Of a DNA stretch of 64,000 bases, positions 49,051-59,838 are shown piece after piece. Below the pieces are notes generated by a model, which worked only from the letters and a program-made list of their open reading frames with translations, ran no database searches and was not told the origin of the DNA. The DNA is taken from NCBI GenBank assembly GCA_037074705.1, contig CM073590.1, positions 166,530,746 through 166,594,745 on the forward strand. The letters are read 5' to 3'. Both the position numbers and the translations under genes were made by a program. This DNA is from Zhengitettix transpicula. Taxonomy: Eukaryota; Arthropoda; Insecta; Orthoptera; Tetrigidae. The first letter of the stretch is position 1; each line of letters starts with the position of its first letter.

Positions 49051-50874
49051 AACATTCAACTGTCAATCAACCCAATGCATTATATTTTTATTTAATTTAC
49101 TTCATATTCTTTCTCCTATTGTGAATTTTAACCGTTTTCTTATTATACCGCCGATAAAATTATCATAGCCATATATCATTCTAATCCAATGGGTTCCAAT
49201 TGAGATCTGAATTAGTGTATCGGCAGCTTTATAATCCATTAAAATTTGCTTATGCGTTCCACTAACTCTCATCATAGTTTTCTGGACGTCGTCCTACAAA
49301 CTCCAGCCTTCACCAACATGGTTCAATCCATATTTTTGCATGAACTTCTCAAATATAACGACCCTGTTGTAAATAATGTGGAGTAATTCTCCTCGTAGTT
49401 TAAAAATTTTCAAAATTCATAGAAGTACTATTAGATTACTAGACGGAAAAGATCGCACAACCACTATTAGGCTCCAGAAAAAGCTTGGAATATTAACTTT
49501 ACCCTGTGCATATTTTTTTATAAATTTTAAAATTTGTTAAACGTAATGAAAATCTGTTTCGACTAACGATGTTATACAAGAAATCGCTTGTCATAGAACT
49601 TAACTCAATCCAGCATTCATAATTCCAGGATAACAGCAGACTATTTAATAGTAAAAATATGTTAATGTTAATGTAAAAAAATTAATTAATTTTTTAAAAG
49701 TAATCAATAATCAGATTATTTGGACGCCAATTTCCTACAGAAATAATGATATTATCAAGATCTAAAGAATCAAAGTACTTAATAATATTTAAGCTTTATA
49801 ATTTTTTTTTCTCTAATGTCGTCTTATTTATTACATCACATGACGCGACCAAAGTAACAGTAAAGAAATCAGTGAAAACAATAAAATTTGTGGTTGTGTA
49901 TCTGTGAATAATAAGTGAATACTATTGAAAAGGAAAATATTAAATTAAACACGAATTGAAAATTTTCTAAAGTTTTAATATTTATGTAATTATATGTTCA
50001 CCCATCGTTTATTAACAAATTCTTTTCACTTATTTCACCATTTTTTCAATTTTAATTTGTTTCCTCATTTTCCAAAAGATTATTTAATGTATATTTTATA
50101 TTTGCATATTTATTATTTTATATTTTCTTTTATAGGTGTTTGTTCTTACTTTTGTGTGTGTGTGTTGTGTCTTTGTTATTCATTTGTGTATTTTCCCGTT
50201 ATGTACTTCAATAGTATATTTTTTATCTGTGCATGTATTCTTTCTTTGACTTCTCCTGTTTCTTCACTAGACGAATAATGGAATCTATAAATAAATCGAA
50301 ATCTTTGCGACGACATATTCAATCTGAATTGGTATTTCGAAACAACGAGCTGACATGAAAGGAAACTGTAAGAAATTAAAAAATATCAAGTACGATATCA
50401 GTACACCTTAAATTAACATACGATTCCAAACATTCGACTATAAATTGTACTATTGTTATTTTAATACACTCGTAGTTTCAAAAAAAGTCGCATGCAGCGA
50501 TCAGTTTTGATAAATATTAGAGCAATTTTTATGACCAGTGATTCTGTTTGAAGTAAAACGAAGTTTTTAAAACGTATTGGACCATATTAAAAATCTGAAC
50601 TGCGTAGATTTGGTTATGACCGAACAGAGAGCTGAACTAGAATCCACGACTCAGCAAACAAGACTGGACAGTCTTTCGATTGGAGGTTCATAGACATCGT
50701 GACGGCAGCAGGGATCTGCGTTAAACAAATAAATTTTAAGTTAGCAGGACATAAAATAATATTTTTCTTTATATCAATTTTTGTTAATAAGATTAATTAT
50801 AAAAGTGAATTTAAAATATTGTATTTAACATCACGAGCTTTCTGTACATTTTTTTACTTTCATCAGACTGTTTA
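49051..50874. other. Intronic gene-free sequence
   Basis: AT-rich. The 94-aa Phe/Tyr-rich frame (49994-50278) is a product of T-rich DNA. Confidence 0.4.
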
Positions 50875-51030
50875 AGTTATGTTTCTATGGCAACAGAATT
50901 TCTTGTCATAAATGGAGTAAAGGAAAAACAATGTAATATTTCAAATGACAAAATCAGTTATCATTTGTTATTCTTCTAAAAATTTATCTGATAGGAAAAA
51001 GAGCAATATTCTACTAAGTATTATACTATT
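50875..51030 (+). repeat. Dispersed repeat D, copy b
   Basis: Counterpart of 6172-6330, starting near GGCAACAGAATTTCTTGTC and ending near AGCAATATTCTA. It lies 40 bp 5' of LTR 5. Confidence 0.6.
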
Positions 51031-51069
51031 ATAAAAATAATAATATATAAAAAAATATAGAATATATAT

Positions 51070-52178
51070 TGTAATAACCAGTAAAGAAGAACATGAATTC
51101 TGTTCTTATTTTTATCAGAATTGTTTACAAACTCAGACTGGGGATTCTTGACTGGTTTGTAGAAGAAGAAAAAAGAAAAGATAATACTAAAATGATGGAT
51201 AAGTGGTTTTTAGAGAAGGGAAGGACTAATAATTGGGGCATTTTGCGGCTCTTAGGGCTAAATGGTTGTGACCGACGTAACCCTGAAAGGCATCATAACA
51301 GATGGACGATGTAATTATATTAAAAGGAGACGTTTATTTTAATTGATCGAGTGGCTCTCGGAGCGGAAGAAGGCAACAGATGGTGTTTGTTTGGCGAACG
51401 TGGAAATGCAAAAAAACTGTGAAAACAAGGGAATATTCTGGAGCCGGGATATAAATAAGAGCACAGTCAGGGAGGATTATTATGAAGAGTTAGTCAGGGA
51501 AGAGCACGGTTAGTCAGGGAGGAGCAATATGAGGAGTTAGTCAGGAGCAGGAGACCGCTCGGGGAGGGCGTTAGTGCAGCTCCGCAGGGCCAAGAAAGTG
51601 GCCGAAACAATGTTATGAACAGTTGGGAGTTTGCAAAAAGAAGAGATCATCGAATGGTAGGCCAAGCTAGGTGGCCGAGAGTATTCAGTTGAACATCGGT
51701 CATCAAAAGTCGGTAGGAGTTTCGTCGTGGAAATCTGTCTGTCAGCAGAGTTGTTTGAATTCGTCGTGAGAGTAACATCATCAACAAGAGGTGGCTGTGA
51801 AAGCAGTGTGAGCGCAGCCTGGTGCCTTTTATGCCTATATGAAGTGAGTGTGTGGACCAGAGACTTGTAAGTTTACTTTTCTGAATTCATAATTGTAAAT
51901 TGTTAAATAAGGGTAAAAGTCAGATTTCGTTTCATTCGTTTCAATCATTTAAATCATTTCATTTAGTTGTTCATTTATTTTAACTGTTTTGTTTAATTGT
52001 AAGTTTTGTGTTTCCGTTTCCTTATCAACCCAGTAAAGACCGTAATTTATCAAATGTATTCAAGATAAATAAAATTGTTTTGATTTTATAAAATTTCATT
52101 AGATTGTAAGTTTGTGTTTTAATAAATAATAATTGTTTGTTTAAATTGGTACCGTTATTTTATTTTTATGTATGTATT

Positions 52179-52181
<3 letters not shown>
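51070..52181 (+). mobile_element. LTR 5, TGTAAT/ATTACA family
   Basis: Starts TGTAATAACCAGTAAAG and ends TATGTATTACA beside (TA)n. The 3' part holds the AGGGTAAAAGTCAGATTTCG and CCCAGTAAAGACCG blocks. The 5' half is diverged from LTRs 1-4, so this is another subfamily. It contains a short tandem of GAGTTAGTCAGG units (about 51487-51545). Confidence 0.7.
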
Positions 52182-52220
<39 letters not shown>

Positions 52221-52243
52221 AATTATAAAACTATATATATATA
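52182..52243. repeat. (TA)n tract and left arm of an AT palindrome
   Basis: TA tract followed by CCAATTATAAAACTATATAT. The last 32 bases are the inverted complement of 53408-53439 on the other side of LTR 6. Confidence 0.9.
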
Positions 52244-52244
52244 A

Positions 52245-53396
52245 TGTATTACCTAATTAAGAAGACAAATTCAGAAGGCCATTATTTTGTTTAAATTTTA
52301 TAATATTTTTTTCACGGCACAAACTAGAGGTGGATGCCGGCTATTATTAAAATTTGTTTACTGACTGGAGATATTGGGTGGCTCGTATAAAAAATTATGA
52401 TTGACGGCGGATAAGTGGTCATGAAGGGAGAAAAATAATTGGAGATCTTTGGCTGGTTTGTTTTGATATAATGTCTGATTGACGTCTGGACAAGACTCCA
52501 AAGGAACGACGGACAGCAGTTTTGTTGACAATCAATTACAGGACCAGGGATTGTTTATCTAACAATATTTGAGTAACTCTCTTTGCGAGGGAAAGCCGGA
52601 TGTGATCTGAATATGGGAAAGTAATATCGTGAGAAATAAGAATATTCTAGAGAGGGGATGTTGGTAGGAATAGGCAGTCGAAAAGCAGAGAGCGGACGGA
52701 GTGGTTGTGGTGGCTGGAGCAGCAGGAGATCTGTGCTCGAATGTGGAAGGAGTTTTGTCCGGTCTCAAAGGAGAAAAATGTGGATGGAGAGTTATTTGAA
52801 AAAAGCATTGCAAAGAGTCTATCTGCATAGTCAGATTTAGAAAGAAACATTATTGGGCGACCCCATAGTTTGGAGAGTTTTGCAGCAGATAAAATAACTC
52901 TGCTATTTTGTTGGAGGTAAATCTTGGGTGTTTGGAGATAATACTGACTAAATTGACTGGTGGCCGCGGGCGAAACAGCGATAGTCCGTACGAGGAGTCA
53001 GAAGTCTAGAGTCTGGAGTCTGGATACCGCAAGGATAAAGTGTATGTGTTTGTGAAGTGCATTTGTGAAGGTCTGTGTATTTTTATGCACAGAATGGCCC
53101 TTTTGGTGTGGAGTGTATTTGCTTAAATTGTAAATTTTATTGTGTTTTGTTTTTCTTATCAACCCAGTGAAGACCCTGAGATATAGAATTTGATTTATTG
53201 ATTTATTAATTTAAATTCCTGTAAAAATTCATCTATATTTTGTGTTCCAATGTGGGAAAATTAATTAGCTTTCCAGTTGTTTTTAAAATTTGGCAACAAC
53301 TTGATGCAAGTTTATCATTTGTCGTTTATTTATATTTTTGGTGCGACAAAGTTTCAAATTAATTTAAATATAAATTCTTTATTTTTGGTTATTACA
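52245..53396 (+). mobile_element. LTR 6, TGTAAT/ATTACA family
   Basis: Starts TGTATTACCTAATTAAGAAG and ends GGTTATTACA, then (TA)n. It contains the CCCAGTGAAGACCCTGAG block and the family's GGCAAC...TTTATT tail. It sits at the centre of an AT-rich inverted repeat, nearly back to back with LTR 5 in the same orientation. Because their bodies differ, LTRs 5 and 6 are not the two ends of one element. Confidence 0.7.
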
Positions 53397-53439
53397 ATAT
53401 ATATATATATATATATATAGTTTTATAATTGGTATATAT
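53397..53439. repeat. (TA)n tract and right arm of the AT palindrome
   Basis: TATATATATAGTTTTATAATTGGTATATAT complements the left arm at 52211-52243. Confidence 0.9.
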
Positions 53440-53460
53440 CATTTTAAATGTAAATAGATA

Positions 53461-53760
53461 TTAGCAAGGATTGAGAGCTTCGCAGGTTGGAATTTGACCA
53501 GGTGCCGCCGTGGCGGTTAGATAATCCGTTTGGTCTGGACGTAGGCACGTAGCTTGTTGACCCTCGGAGGCTACCTGGACTGTCACACATCCAGCGAAGG
53601 GGCTGTAAATAAAGTATAGAGTCTCCTCGACGAACCGTCGCCAGGGACGGACGTACACCTCCACACTTGCAGTTTTCCAGAGGACTCTGAGAGAACGAGG
53701 ATGCCACATGATCGCGGCCAGAGATCAACGCGAGGTAACTGCCAAGTGTATCAATCCTTG
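53461..53760 (-). other. GC-rich block with minus-strand frame, unidentified
   Basis: 300 bp of higher GC lie between two TA tracts. A minus frame of 82 aa (53461-53709) contains several Cys (CVTVQVASEG, PTCEALNPC) and ends at a stop. A second 94-aa frame overlaps it. It might be a decayed exon, a small secreted-type protein or a repeat. No homolog was recognised and no splice evidence decides. Confidence 0.25.
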
Positions 53761-53946
53761 ACGCGCCTTGGGGAATTATCGTAAACCATGGTTTAACTTG
53801 GGATTAAGGGATCCGATTGTTTTGCTCGGCTAGCTGAACACGCATAATTTTTATGAATTTTATTTTAATTTTTTCATGTTCAGTTAAATGATAAAGTAAA
53901 GGGATGTTTTCTAGAATTTATTAATCATTTAATAAACATATCACTA

Positions 53947-53948
<2 letters not shown>

Positions 53949-53980
<32 letters not shown>

Positions 53981-54020
53981 AGCCTGATGAAAGTTCAAAC
54001 GTGTACGGAAGCGTTGTTGT
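53949..54020 (+). repeat. (TA)n tract followed by hammerhead-like module H9
   Basis: After the TA tract (53949-53977) comes CTGATGA (53984-53990), a spacer and GGAAGCGTTG. The CTGATGA half is perfect, GAAAC has one change, and stem II is weak. Confidence 0.35.
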
Positions 54021-55087
54021 GTTGAATAAAATATATTTATGTGCCTTATAATAGCCGTTAATGAATTTAATTTATATTAGTAGAATAATATTTAGTAATG
54101 TTTTGGGAAATGCAACAAAAAAACTCTACGTTATGGATTTCGGTCAGGTCAAATATTTGGATGAAATGAATTTAGTTTGAACTGTCTACATCTTCAGGAG
54201 TAAAAAATCGCTCGGCAAAGAAACTGACTGCATTCAAAAATATGTAAAATGGAAAAAGAGAAACAAAAATAAATATGTACCCGAATATAATTTATGATCC
54301 ATCTATTAAATTTGATGCGTACACCGTACAAAGACGTCGGCTATTATTGGTAATTTTCACCAGAAGAATGTGATGAACGTGTGGGATTAACAGTATATAC
54401 TCTGTCTATTTAATTATATATCTGATCCTTCTGGTATATCCGTTGTGTTTTTGTTCGAGTGATGACGGATAGTCAAAACCCTGATAATATCTCTGTATAT
54501 CAGTTTGTTGTTCCAGGATTAGTTATCATTTATCCCTTAGGATATTTATTTTGCTAATCATGTACTACATTCACATACAATATGTAAATATTACTGCACC
54601 AATAAGTATTGAGACCAAATGTATACGACTTTCGCAATTAATTTACAATCAGTACTTTGAATTATAAGCATAATGCACGCATGTTGTATTGTTCCCTTTT
54701 ATTCCTGCCTCACGTATATTAAAGATTATAATATTTCATATGTACATTTCTTAATGCCATTTTGTCTAATATTGTTATCATTAGTGATAAATTTTGCCAA
54801 TTAAAAACATTTAGTTCCAAATCGTTTGTGCAGTCTTCGTTCACATTAAAGATCCCAACAAAATGGAGGTAACGTACAATTAAATCAATTTAAAGTTTTT
54901 AATATAAAAATAAAAGGCCATGTATTAAGCGTACTTGAATCCTTCTGTGCATTATTTGCAGCGTTACTCAAATTAAAATATTAATTCCAGAAATTAATCT
55001 AGAATTAAATATAAGATTTTGACGGGTTTAGAACAAATATGTAATATATTTTAATAAACCCGATTGTTCATATTATGATTTTTTTTT
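54021..55087. other. Intronic gene-free sequence
   Basis: AT-rich. A CTGAAGATGTAG string at about 54188-54199 (minus) is a half-module only. Nothing else recognised. Confidence 0.4.
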
Positions 55088-55717
55088 GTCGGAAACGTTT
55101 CTCCTAGGCGTTCATAGGAGAATGAAAGGTTTATGAACGATTCCGATTGGAATAGTCGGCCGAAGGTCTGCGAGGGCTATTCTCTCGCAGGCAATACCTG
55201 CGAGGGATGATCTCTCGCTGGCAGAACCTTTTAGGAGAGATACGAAGGGGCTACCTTTTGGTATGCCTTTTCCTCTCCGTTTTTGAACGAAGATTCCCAC
55301 AAGCCGAGGCACCTCGGTCTGTTTTGAGAGGTGTATGTTCCGGGGTCGCAGACCTTGGGCATACGGTAAGAGTTGTTCGTTATTCCCATTGGAATAGAAG
55401 GCCAGCTGCCTCCTAAACTGGTCGAGGCACGGAGAAGGGAATGCTGCGTCCCCACAGAAAACTCCTCTCCCGCTATCGGAAGGGCGTGGGACAAGTACCC
55501 AATGCCCAACCTACCCGATGCAGGTTCTTCTAAGGTTTTCCCTGCATTTTTTTAGGCGAATGCCGGGTAGGATCCTTAAAATATAGCCCGGGGGCCCTAG
55601 TTAACCCTTGGCTACCTTCCTCTACCTTTCCGCATCTCCCCTTTCAAATCCCTTCCTATGCTATTAAAGGGGAGTTGCCCAAAGTGGATTACCCTCATGT
55701 AGTCTGTTGCCCTAAAA
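55088..55717 (+). mobile_element. GC-rich retroposon copy 10 (longest, ~630 bp)
   Basis: The most complete copy. It begins with an extra GATTCCGATTGGAATAGTCGG block that duplicates the later TATTCCCATTGGAATAG. Three CTGCGAGGG/CTCTCGC hairpin arms follow, then the common body and a GTTGCCCTAAAAAA end. The plus frame ...SPAIGRAWDKYPMPNLPDAGS... is open (55373-55555). No Pol III A/B boxes were identified with confidence, so SINE versus LINE 3' end is unresolved. Confidence 0.9.
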
Positions 55718-55871
55718 AATATAATAATAATATAAAAAAAAGCTTTTATCTACGGTGTAGGCCTATACTAAAGGTAGGATAGAGATTATGTCCAACTCTT
55801 GTTTTTAGAATGTCACTAATATGTTCTAGGATCTAGTTTGATATTTTTTAATAATTGTATATATATATTTA

Positions 55872-56298
55872 TGTGGAGCTAGCCTCCACTGAGCTTCACG
55901 TCTATCTTTCGACGAACTTCTCTGCGAACATCAGCTGACTGATCTGCTCATCCGCCAGCCGTAGCGGGAAAGGAGAAAAAGAGATCGGAGCGCAGAGAAC
56001 TTCTAGTCGACGCGGAGTCCAAAGCATAAACACTGCGTAATTCTCGGAAGCGTTATGAACTCTCATTGTTGTGCAAAAATAAGATTCTTTTCTTTTGGAG
56101 TAAAAAAACAATTAGAGACCAGTTCGTTACGAGCAATTGACCAGTGAACATGATTTAGAAAAGAGAAATAAAATATTGAAAAAATACAAAGTCTCGTAAT
56201 TAATCGCAACCCGTGCTATCACACAAACAAATAATATATAATATTCTAAATTTTCTTCCCGTGTGTGGTGTCGCAACTAATAACAACACGGAGTCCGC

Positions 56299-56302
<4 letters not shown>
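55872..56302 (+). mobile_element. Candidate second-family solo LTR (431 bp)
   Basis: Begins TGTGGAGCTAGCC and ends GTCCGCCACA (TGTGG/CCACA short inverted ends). It contains an AATAAA near 56168 and is flanked by TA-rich DNA on both sides, with (TA)n from 56303. No second copy is in the window, so the boundaries rest on ends alone. An overlapping 69-aa minus frame is not convincing. Confidence 0.4.

Positions 56303-56339
<37 letters not shown>
56303..56339. repeat. (TA)n microsatellite
   Basis: TA tract 5' of LTR 7. Confidence 0.95.
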
Positions 56340-56342
<3 letters not shown>

Positions 56343-57393
56343 AGTAATTAGTAATTAATTCATTATTATAATTATAAAGTTAGATTGTAGAGGACTTATT
56401 ATTGGATATAAAGCGGACACCGCAACAAGGCGGCGAGACAAAGAATGTATTGTTGGAGTTAAGAGAGTGTACGCGCTCAAAATCCACGAGACGACGAAGT
56501 TAGTTAGTTGGACGGCGGACACAGTTGCAGGCAGACATCAATTCAGAAAATTCAGATTATAAAAAGTTTAGTCAGTCAGCGGCAATACGCGAAAGGAAAA
56601 AGTCTACGTCGAGAACTGGGACATAGCAGTTCGGTCCACATAGAGAAATAGAAACAGTAAAAGTCTGCGGATCCAGAATTATGAATAGGGCTATCTAGGA
56701 AGTCCAACGGCGAGCTAATAGTTTACATAAAACGCAAGTAACCAGTTTTGACGGAGAGACTTATAAAATCGCAGTTTGGAAGCAGAAGTTTTGCTTCAGA
56801 AACTGAACAAATTTTCGCATAGAGAGACTTTGAGGAGACCTACGTCCGGAAACTGGCTGAGGGTGAGATGATCGAGGTTCCAGGATAGCAGAGATCCAGA
56901 GCAACTACCGTGTGTTCAAATTCTAATGAGTAGAATCAGTGATATCCCCAAATCGTGTGCACACAAAAACCCAAAAAAATGACACCTGGGCGGCCGTAAG
57001 TAGAAAACTTTAAAATTGATTGTAAACCTCTTTTAAAAGATATGTCAGATCGTTCTTTAATTATTTAATTATTCACTTCTTTAATTATTTCGTTTTTTTA
57101 TTATTCACTTCGTTAATTATTTACTTCTTTAATTATTTAGTTCTTTAATTTAAATTCAATCTTAAGTCTTATTTTCGTCCGCAATTAATTTCGTCGATGG
57201 TCAGACGAATTAATTTACCTAAAAAGCTAAATGTAATTGATTGTATAAAATTCACCCATTTATCAAACCCAGATAAAGACACTGAGATCTCAAATATTAT
57301 TGTATATAAAATTGTTAATAAAATTGTTTGTAGTTTTTTTTCACGTAATAGTTTTTTCTTTTTATTCAGACATTTGTAATTTGAATTATTACA
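56340..57393 (+). mobile_element. LTR 7, TGTAAT/ATTACA family
   Basis: Starts TGTAGTAATTAGTAATTAATTC and ends GAATTATTACA, then atatatata. It carries the GAGTAGAATCAGTGA block (about 56931) and ACCCAGATAAAGACACTGAG (about 57268). A T/A-rich run of ATTATTTACTTCTTTA-like units lies at 57060-57150. Confidence 0.75.
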
Positions 57394-57761
57394 ATATATA
57401 TATAAGTCTTCTATAAGATTATTGTAAAGCTATTTTCCTTCTTCTCTTGGTAAAAAATATTTTGACGAACTCCATTTAAGTTTAAAGATGAATGTTTTTC
57501 AAATAACGGAAGTAAGAATTAATAAGGTACTCTCGAATTAAGCTCCTGAGAAAAAAAAGTTGAAAAATCAGTTTTTTATTATTAAAATTACATTTTTAGA
57601 ACGATCGCCATTTTATACTCGGGGTGAAGGATGACAGTTTTATATTCCTCCTTGTGGCTCAATGTAACAACGAAATCTGTTTGACCGTTTCCTTATTTAA
57701 AGCGAACAAATTCAGCGCCGCAAACGTGAAGTTATTTATATTCAAGAACCGTAATATATGC

Positions 57762-57822
<61 letters not shown>

Positions 57823-58876
57823 TGTTTGTTTCCTTTACACGTAAGTTAACTTTCAATCATATTTTTGTTTTTGCAACATAAAAACGTTACAATTCTGTAA
57901 TTAATTCAAATAAATAACAAATGATAAAGTTTGAAATATTGTTTTTTCCAAAAATAATACATTTTAAATTACAATCTCATATATTTATTCTTAAAAATTG
58001 AGCTTTACACACTATTATAATATTAAAAATATCATATAATAAAATGAATTTATCTGCCTCAATTATTCCCGTAGAAATTACATAAATTAAAAACTAATTG
58101 TAATTAAGGATCGATTTCCATGATTTGGGAGTATTTGGAAATGATAATCAATCTAATTTTATAATAATAACTGGAATTACTTGAATGAGTAATAAAAACG
58201 TTCTACGGTGTTTCATTTACCGTCAAAGCGTTTTTATGCAATTCAAGGAGAAAAATTAATTCGTAATATACGTATGCATATACTCTGCTGGTGCGTTTTC
58301 AAAACTGCAGCTAACGCTAAAGATTATATTTTTTGTATCATGTAATATGAATCTCTGTAAATTTAAGGGTTTGTCTAAAACATTTAAACCAAACATACGT
58401 TTTTAACAAAAAAACTAAAGTTAATCAATTTAGTTACAAAAGAATATTATTAGAACTAATATAAATATAATGAATAATATTCAATAATTGCACGACCTTG
58501 AATAATTATTATTTTTGTAATACCTGATAGGGCGAAATAAGGTAAAATTTAAGTTTTCAGAATATCTATTGCATGTGTTTCCATATATTTTAATACTGTA
58601 AAGTTACCTATAAATAGAATACCAGTGGTCACACTGAGTATCGCAATATTCAGTTGTCATGCGACGTTAAAATTGTGTGTTTATTTATACGCCTTAAAAA
58701 CTTTTACGTTCTGTATTTAAATATGAGCTGCACGGAGGTTGCGAGCAGGTCCATAACCCCCTCGACTCTTCATTACTGGTCGCCCCTCCGCGCCCGCGAC
58801 TGCGCAGAGCGTGCATGAAATGGCAATGCTCTGGCAGCCACTTAGCTTTTATTGGAAACTTTATGTCTGCACTCAC
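57394..58876. other. Intronic gene-free sequence next to exon A
   Basis: AT-rich except 58735-58870, a GC-rich block just inside the donor. The 85-aa minus frame at 58694-58951 is a read-through of exon A into the intron, not a separate gene. Confidence 0.5.
57761..57819. repeat. Compound (TA)n(TG)n microsatellite
   Basis: About 13 TA units pass directly into about 16 TG units. Alternating purine-pyrimidine DNA of this type can form Z-DNA. Confidence 0.95.
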
Positions 58877-58961
58877 CCAAAGTGTCGTTTCTTCTCTTGG
58901 TGGTGGGCCAGCTGACGAGGGCTGCAGAACGTCTTTTCGCAAACATTGCACGCGAGGTCAT
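58877..58961 (-). CDS. Internal exon of the C2H2 zinc-finger protein
   Basis: An 85-nt minus-strand exon with acceptor TTATTGCAG and donor GTGAGT. It encodes DLACNVCEKTFCSPRQLAHH followed by QEKKRHF, a finger C-x2-C-x12-H-x5-H with the usual Phe and Leu core. The last two bases (GG) join the first base of the exon at 28393 to give Gly, so the next finger starts two residues after the last His: a two-residue linker in place of the classical TGEKP type. The first two bases complete a codon begun in an upstream exon outside the window. It is probably nucleic-acid binding, by family inference. I do not recognise the gene. Confidence 0.8.
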
Positions 58962-59558
58962 CTGCAATAACAGTCAACATTCGTCAAAAAATTAATTAAT
59001 TTGATTCCAAAATAAAATTGTAAAAAGTGTCACATTAATTTGGGTATGAATATATAATATAACTTAAGAGATAATAGTAATTAAAATATTTAACGATCGA
59101 AAACGGAAAATATTGCAAACGTTTTAAAATAATTGTTTCTTATCATCCAAATAATCTTTAGGGCGAATAGAAATATTCCGCCAGATAATTGCAACTATAA
59201 TTTTCAATATTATTTTGCGTATTTTTAATGAAAAACGTTTAGAAGGTAATTATATTAAAGATTTCATTAATTTTCACTGATTACAAAAATAACTAGAATT
59301 ATTTAATTTTACATTGTTGCCAACAACTTAGACTCTAATTTTTAAATATTCCTCTATATTTACTCATTAGTTAGTTTTTATTAAAATCAAAACTTAATCT
59401 CAATTGCACGTGTAAGATTAATTATGTAATCCCCTTTAGACGGAGGCCAACTCGTAATTTGACCATAAATTATTAATAAAAAAATATTTTATTACTGAAG
59501 AAATAATTTTTTTAAAATACTAACACATGTTTTTAAGTATTCTAATTCTTTTTATTAC

Positions 59559-59592
59559 CCGAAGAGGTTCGAATCTTACGGACGAAACGTTT
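59559..59592 (+). ncRNA. Hammerhead-like module H11
   Basis: CCGAAGA, then GGTTCGAATCTTACGG, then GAC-GAAAC-GTTTT. One change in the CTGANGA half; the GAAAC half is intact. Confidence 0.35.
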
Positions 59593-59809
59593 TAATTTAT
59601 ACAATATTTTGTTGTATAAAATTGAAATTTCATTAAATTATATTTTCCTGTAGTTATTATATTAATTTATGATATATTAGGAATAGTTAATCAATTTGAA
59701 TTAGATAGCTGTGCTATTGTGATAAAGAATTTATTTACTGCCAATTATTAAAAAAAAACAATTCAGTCATCCATACTTCTTTTTAATATCAATTAAAGAA
59801 ACATCAGGA

Positions 59810-59838
59810 ACTTTCGGCCCAATTAGCCATCTTCATCT
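59810..59838 (-). ncRNA. Hammerhead-like module H12
   Basis: On the minus strand ATGAAGA is followed by a GGC/GCC stem and CGAAAG. One change in the first core half. Confidence 0.3.

Larger units (their letters stand above)
28394..58876 (-). other. Inferred giant intron of the zinc-finger gene
   Basis: The donor GTGAGT at 58871-58876 and acceptor TTCGCAG just above 28393 are on the minus strand with compatible phase. The interval of about 30.5 kb contains only repeats and unrecognised sequence. I cannot exclude unrecognised alternative exons. The model rests on two exons and needs RNA support. Confidence 0.6.

Noticed and set aside
51070..53396. LTRs 5 and 6 as the two LTRs of one element
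   Set aside because: Their 5' halves are not alike and only TA-rich DNA lies between them.
57624..57881. 85-aa frame with IYIYIY and VCVCVC strings
   Set aside because: Translation of the (TA)n(TG)n microsatellite.
58694..58951. 85-aa minus-strand frame
   Set aside because: It reads exon A in another frame and continues into the intron past a consensus donor.
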